Positions 62,478-64,000 of a stretch of DNA of 64,000 nucleotides are shown here, piece by piece. The DNA is from an uncultured bacterium (GTDB lineage: Bacteria > Cyanobacteriota > Vampirovibrionia > Gastranaerophilales > Gastranaerophilaceae). Both the position numbers and the translations under genes were made by a program. The DNA lies in assembly GCA_900553895.1 (NCBI GenBank), contig USFB01000006.1:21536-85535 (forward strand), written 5' to 3'. The number at the start of each line of letters is the position of its first letter. Position 1 is the stretch's first letter. The notes under the pieces are model-generated. The model was not told the DNA's origin. It saw only the letters and a list, made by a program, of their open reading frames with translations, and did no database searches.

Positions 62478-63512
62478 TTATTCTTGAATAACCTTAATCC
62501 AACCTTCCGGTGCTTCAACTTTGCCCAATTGAATACCGATTAAAGTATCATAAAGTTTTTTAGTAATGTCGCCCATTTTTTCCATACCTGATGGCAACAA
62601 GATTTCATTTCCGTGATCTACAATTTTACCAACAGGAGAAAGAATAGCTGCCGTACCGCAAAGCGCACATTCTTTAAAGTTTTTAACTTCTGCAAATGGA
62701 ATTTCTCTTTCTTCTGCCTTCAAGCCTAAATAGTGTTGTGCAACATACATCAATGAACGTCTTGTAATTGAAGGCAAAATAGTATTCGATTTAGGTGTAA
62801 CAACTTCATTATCCTTTGTTACAAAAATTATATTAGCTCCACCGGTTTCTTCTACTTTGGTTCTTGTAGCAGAATCTAAATACATATTTTCATTATAACC
62901 TTGATTATGAGCATCTACTATTGCATGAAGACTCATTGCATAATTTAAACCGGCTTTAACGTGACCGGTGCCATGAGGAGCAGCTCTGTCAAAATCAGGA
63001 ACTCTTAATGTAATAGGTTTTGCGCCACCTTGTCCACCTTTGAAATAAGGTCCAACCGGGGATACAAAAATTCTAAATTGGTATTCTGTTGCAGGTTTAA
63101 CACCCATTACAGGGTTTATACCAAACATATAAGGTCTGATATAAAGTGCAGCACCTGAACCAAATGGAGGAACATAGTCAATATTCTTTTTAACAACTTC
63201 TACTACTGCTTCAACAAACTTATCTTCTGGAAAAACCGGCATTTCTAATCTTCTGCAAGAATCAGCCATTCTTTTAGCATTTAAATCCGGTCTAAAGCAT
63301 ACAACCTTGCCATCCACAGTTTTATATGCTTTCATTCCTTCAAAACAAGTTTGTGCATACTGTAAAACACAAGCACACTCGTTCATAACAATGTTTTCAT
63401 CTGTTGTAAGTATACCATCGTCCCATTTGCCATCTTTATAATTGGCAACAAAACGATAGTCTGTTTTCATATAACCAAAACCAATGTTAGCCCAGTCAAT
63501 ATCTTTTGTCAT
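62478..63512 (-). CDS. ilvE: Branched-chain amino-acid aminotransferase
   Basis: 344 residues, fold-type IV PLP enzyme. FGYMKTDYRF opening, YAQTCFEGMKAYK, SGAALYIRPYMFG, GHVKAGLNYAMS with the PLP lysine, VEETGGANIIF and LPSITRRSLM. Length fits the eukaryote-like/Gram-positive BCAT group (about 340-360) and not E. coli IlvE (309). Last step of leucine, isoleucine and valine synthesis, or first of breakdown. AGGAGG before the ATG. Confidence 0.95.
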   Translation of the reverse strand: MTKDIDWANIGFGYMKTDYRFVANYKDGKWDDGILTTDENIVMNECACVLQYAQTCFEGMKAYKTVDGKVVCFRPDLNAKRMADSCRRLEMPVFPEDKFVEAVVEVVKKNIDYVPPFGSGAALYIRPYMFGINPVMGVKPATEYQFRIFVSPVGPYFKGGQGGAKPITLRVPDFDRAAPHGTGHVKAGLNYAMSLHAIVDAHNQGYNENMYLDSATRTKVEETGGANIIFVTKDNEVVTPKSNTILPSITRRSLMYVAQHYLGLKAEEREIPFAEVKNFKECALCGTAAILSPVGKIVDHGNEILLPSGMEKMGDITKKLYDTLIGIQLGKVEAPEGWIKVIQE

Positions 63513-63572
63513 AACTCCTCCTTAATTATCAAACTAAATTATATAACAAAAATATTTTTATGACTTGATGTA

Positions 63573-63601
63573 TTGAAATAATATATAAAAAGTGTTACAA
63601 T
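63573..63601 (+). promoter_or_regulatory. Sigma-70 promoter of the YjfB-like gene
   Basis: TTGAAA (63573-63578), 17-base spacer, TACAAT (63596-63601); start site near 63608 and GAGAGG before ATG 63633. Confidence 0.6.
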
Positions 63602-63632
63602 GAATGTTGTCACAATCAATGAGAGGTTTATT

Positions 63633-63827
63633 ATGGACATTAGTTCTATTGGCGGAACGGCGATGACTCCGGACGTACAGGCACAATATGCTGTAAAATG
63701 TTTAAAAATGTCACAACAATCAACATTAATAGCAGGTGCACTTATTCAAGATACCGCAGAGATTTCCGCAGAAGCTTTATCAAAATGTAATGCAGAATTG
63801 AATTCTAGCATACAAAGAATGTTATAG
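63633..63827 (+). CDS. YjfB-like small putative motility protein
   Basis: 64 residues from ATG 63633 (GAGAGG upstream; the ATG at 63600 would fall in the promoter). MDISSIGGTAM at the N-terminus, then a long amphipathic helix with VQAQYAVKCLKMSQQSTLIA, resembles YjfB-type proteins found beside flagellar or chemotaxis genes. The family is short and poorly conserved, so the match is tentative. Own promoter and terminator. Confidence 0.5.
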   Translation: MDISSIGGTAMTPDVQAQYAVKCLKMSQQSTLIAGALIQDTAEISAEALSKCNAELNSSIQRML

Positions 63828-63844
63828 TATTAAGCTTATGAATT

Positions 63845-63877
63845 AAAAAGCCACTCTTTTTACAAGAGTGGCTTTTT
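63845..63877 (+). terminator. Intrinsic terminator of the YjfB-like gene
   Basis: AAAAAGCCACTCTT (63845-63858), loop, AAGAGTGGCTTTTT (63864-63877). The remaining 120 bases of the window show no gene. Confidence 0.92.
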
Positions 63878-64000
63878 TACTGAAAAAATTTTAATATGTA
63901 AAGTTTTGTAACAATATAAAACATATAGCGCAATTCTTGAAAAGAAATATACTTTATATATATGTAAGTCGAAAACAAAAAAGAAAATCGACAAACATTA

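Overview
The window reads as chromosome of a low-GC, Gram-negative, flagellated, fermentative bacterium related to Cyanobacteria, most likely the non-photosynthetic sister lineage Vampirovibrionia/Melainabacteria (Gastranaerophilales-like). The best support is (i) an F-type ATP synthase cluster in cyanobacterial order a-c-b'-b-delta-alpha-gamma with separate b and b' genes and no beta/epsilon genes, and (ii) a YidC with a large soluble insertion as in cyanobacterial YidC. An outer membrane is implied by LptC/LptA, an MlaA-type protein and a giant autotransporter-like protein. Flagella are implied by FlhB, two FlgF/FlgG-family rod proteins, FlgB and FlgC. No photosynthesis gene is seen. The lineage is inferred from the sequence alone.

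Layout. 1-7.3 kb: a truncated gene, a DciA-like protein, NrnA, a YihY-family membrane protein, an MFS transporter, ClpP, a small coiled-coil membrane protein, FlhB and MetK. 7.6-9.7 kb: an MlaA domain fused to an alpha/beta hydrolase. 9.9-12.3 kb: YidC, QueA, tRNA-Ser. 12.3-21.6 kb: an accessory stretch with an unrecognised protein, a 2325-residue autotransporter-like protein and a protein with a phosphoribosyltransferase-like motif. 21.6-27.4 kb: a compact run lptC-lptA-TPR-dprA-topA. 27.5-29.8 kb: Gmk and a pyruvate/indolepyruvate decarboxylase. 29.9-33.5 kb: a two-gene McrBC restriction system with an unusual McrB N-terminus. 33.6-36.1 kb: flagellar rod genes behind a candidate sigma-28 promoter. 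36.2-41.9 kb: the ATP synthase cluster, interrupted by a zinc-finger membrane protein set among dispersed repeats. 42.1-49.7 kb: CysE, CysK, TyrS, ferredoxin, DeoB, Pgi, an MFS transporter and a winged-helix-like protein. 49.8-54.2 kb: tRNA-Arg, two glycosyltransferases and RfbC-RfbB-RfbA (surface polysaccharide). 54.2-64 kb: Cca, RsmE, a MATE exporter, a CHAP/NlpC-like protein, tRNA-Thr, an EmrB-type exporter, a dihydrolipoamide dehydrogenase-like enzyme, an EF-hand protein, IlvE and a YjfB-like small protein.

Two themes are not explained by the genes. First, intergenic DNA carries several families of dispersed structured repeats. The most striking are ~120-145 bp nested hairpins whose arms are built from degenerate 7- or 8-base units, reminiscent of the short tandem repeats of Cyanobacteria. 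Second, five or six genes have a good -10 box ending six to eight bases before the ATG and no Shine-Dalgarno, which predicts leaderless mRNAs beside conventional genes. No CRISPR array, prophage, transposase or rRNA was seen.
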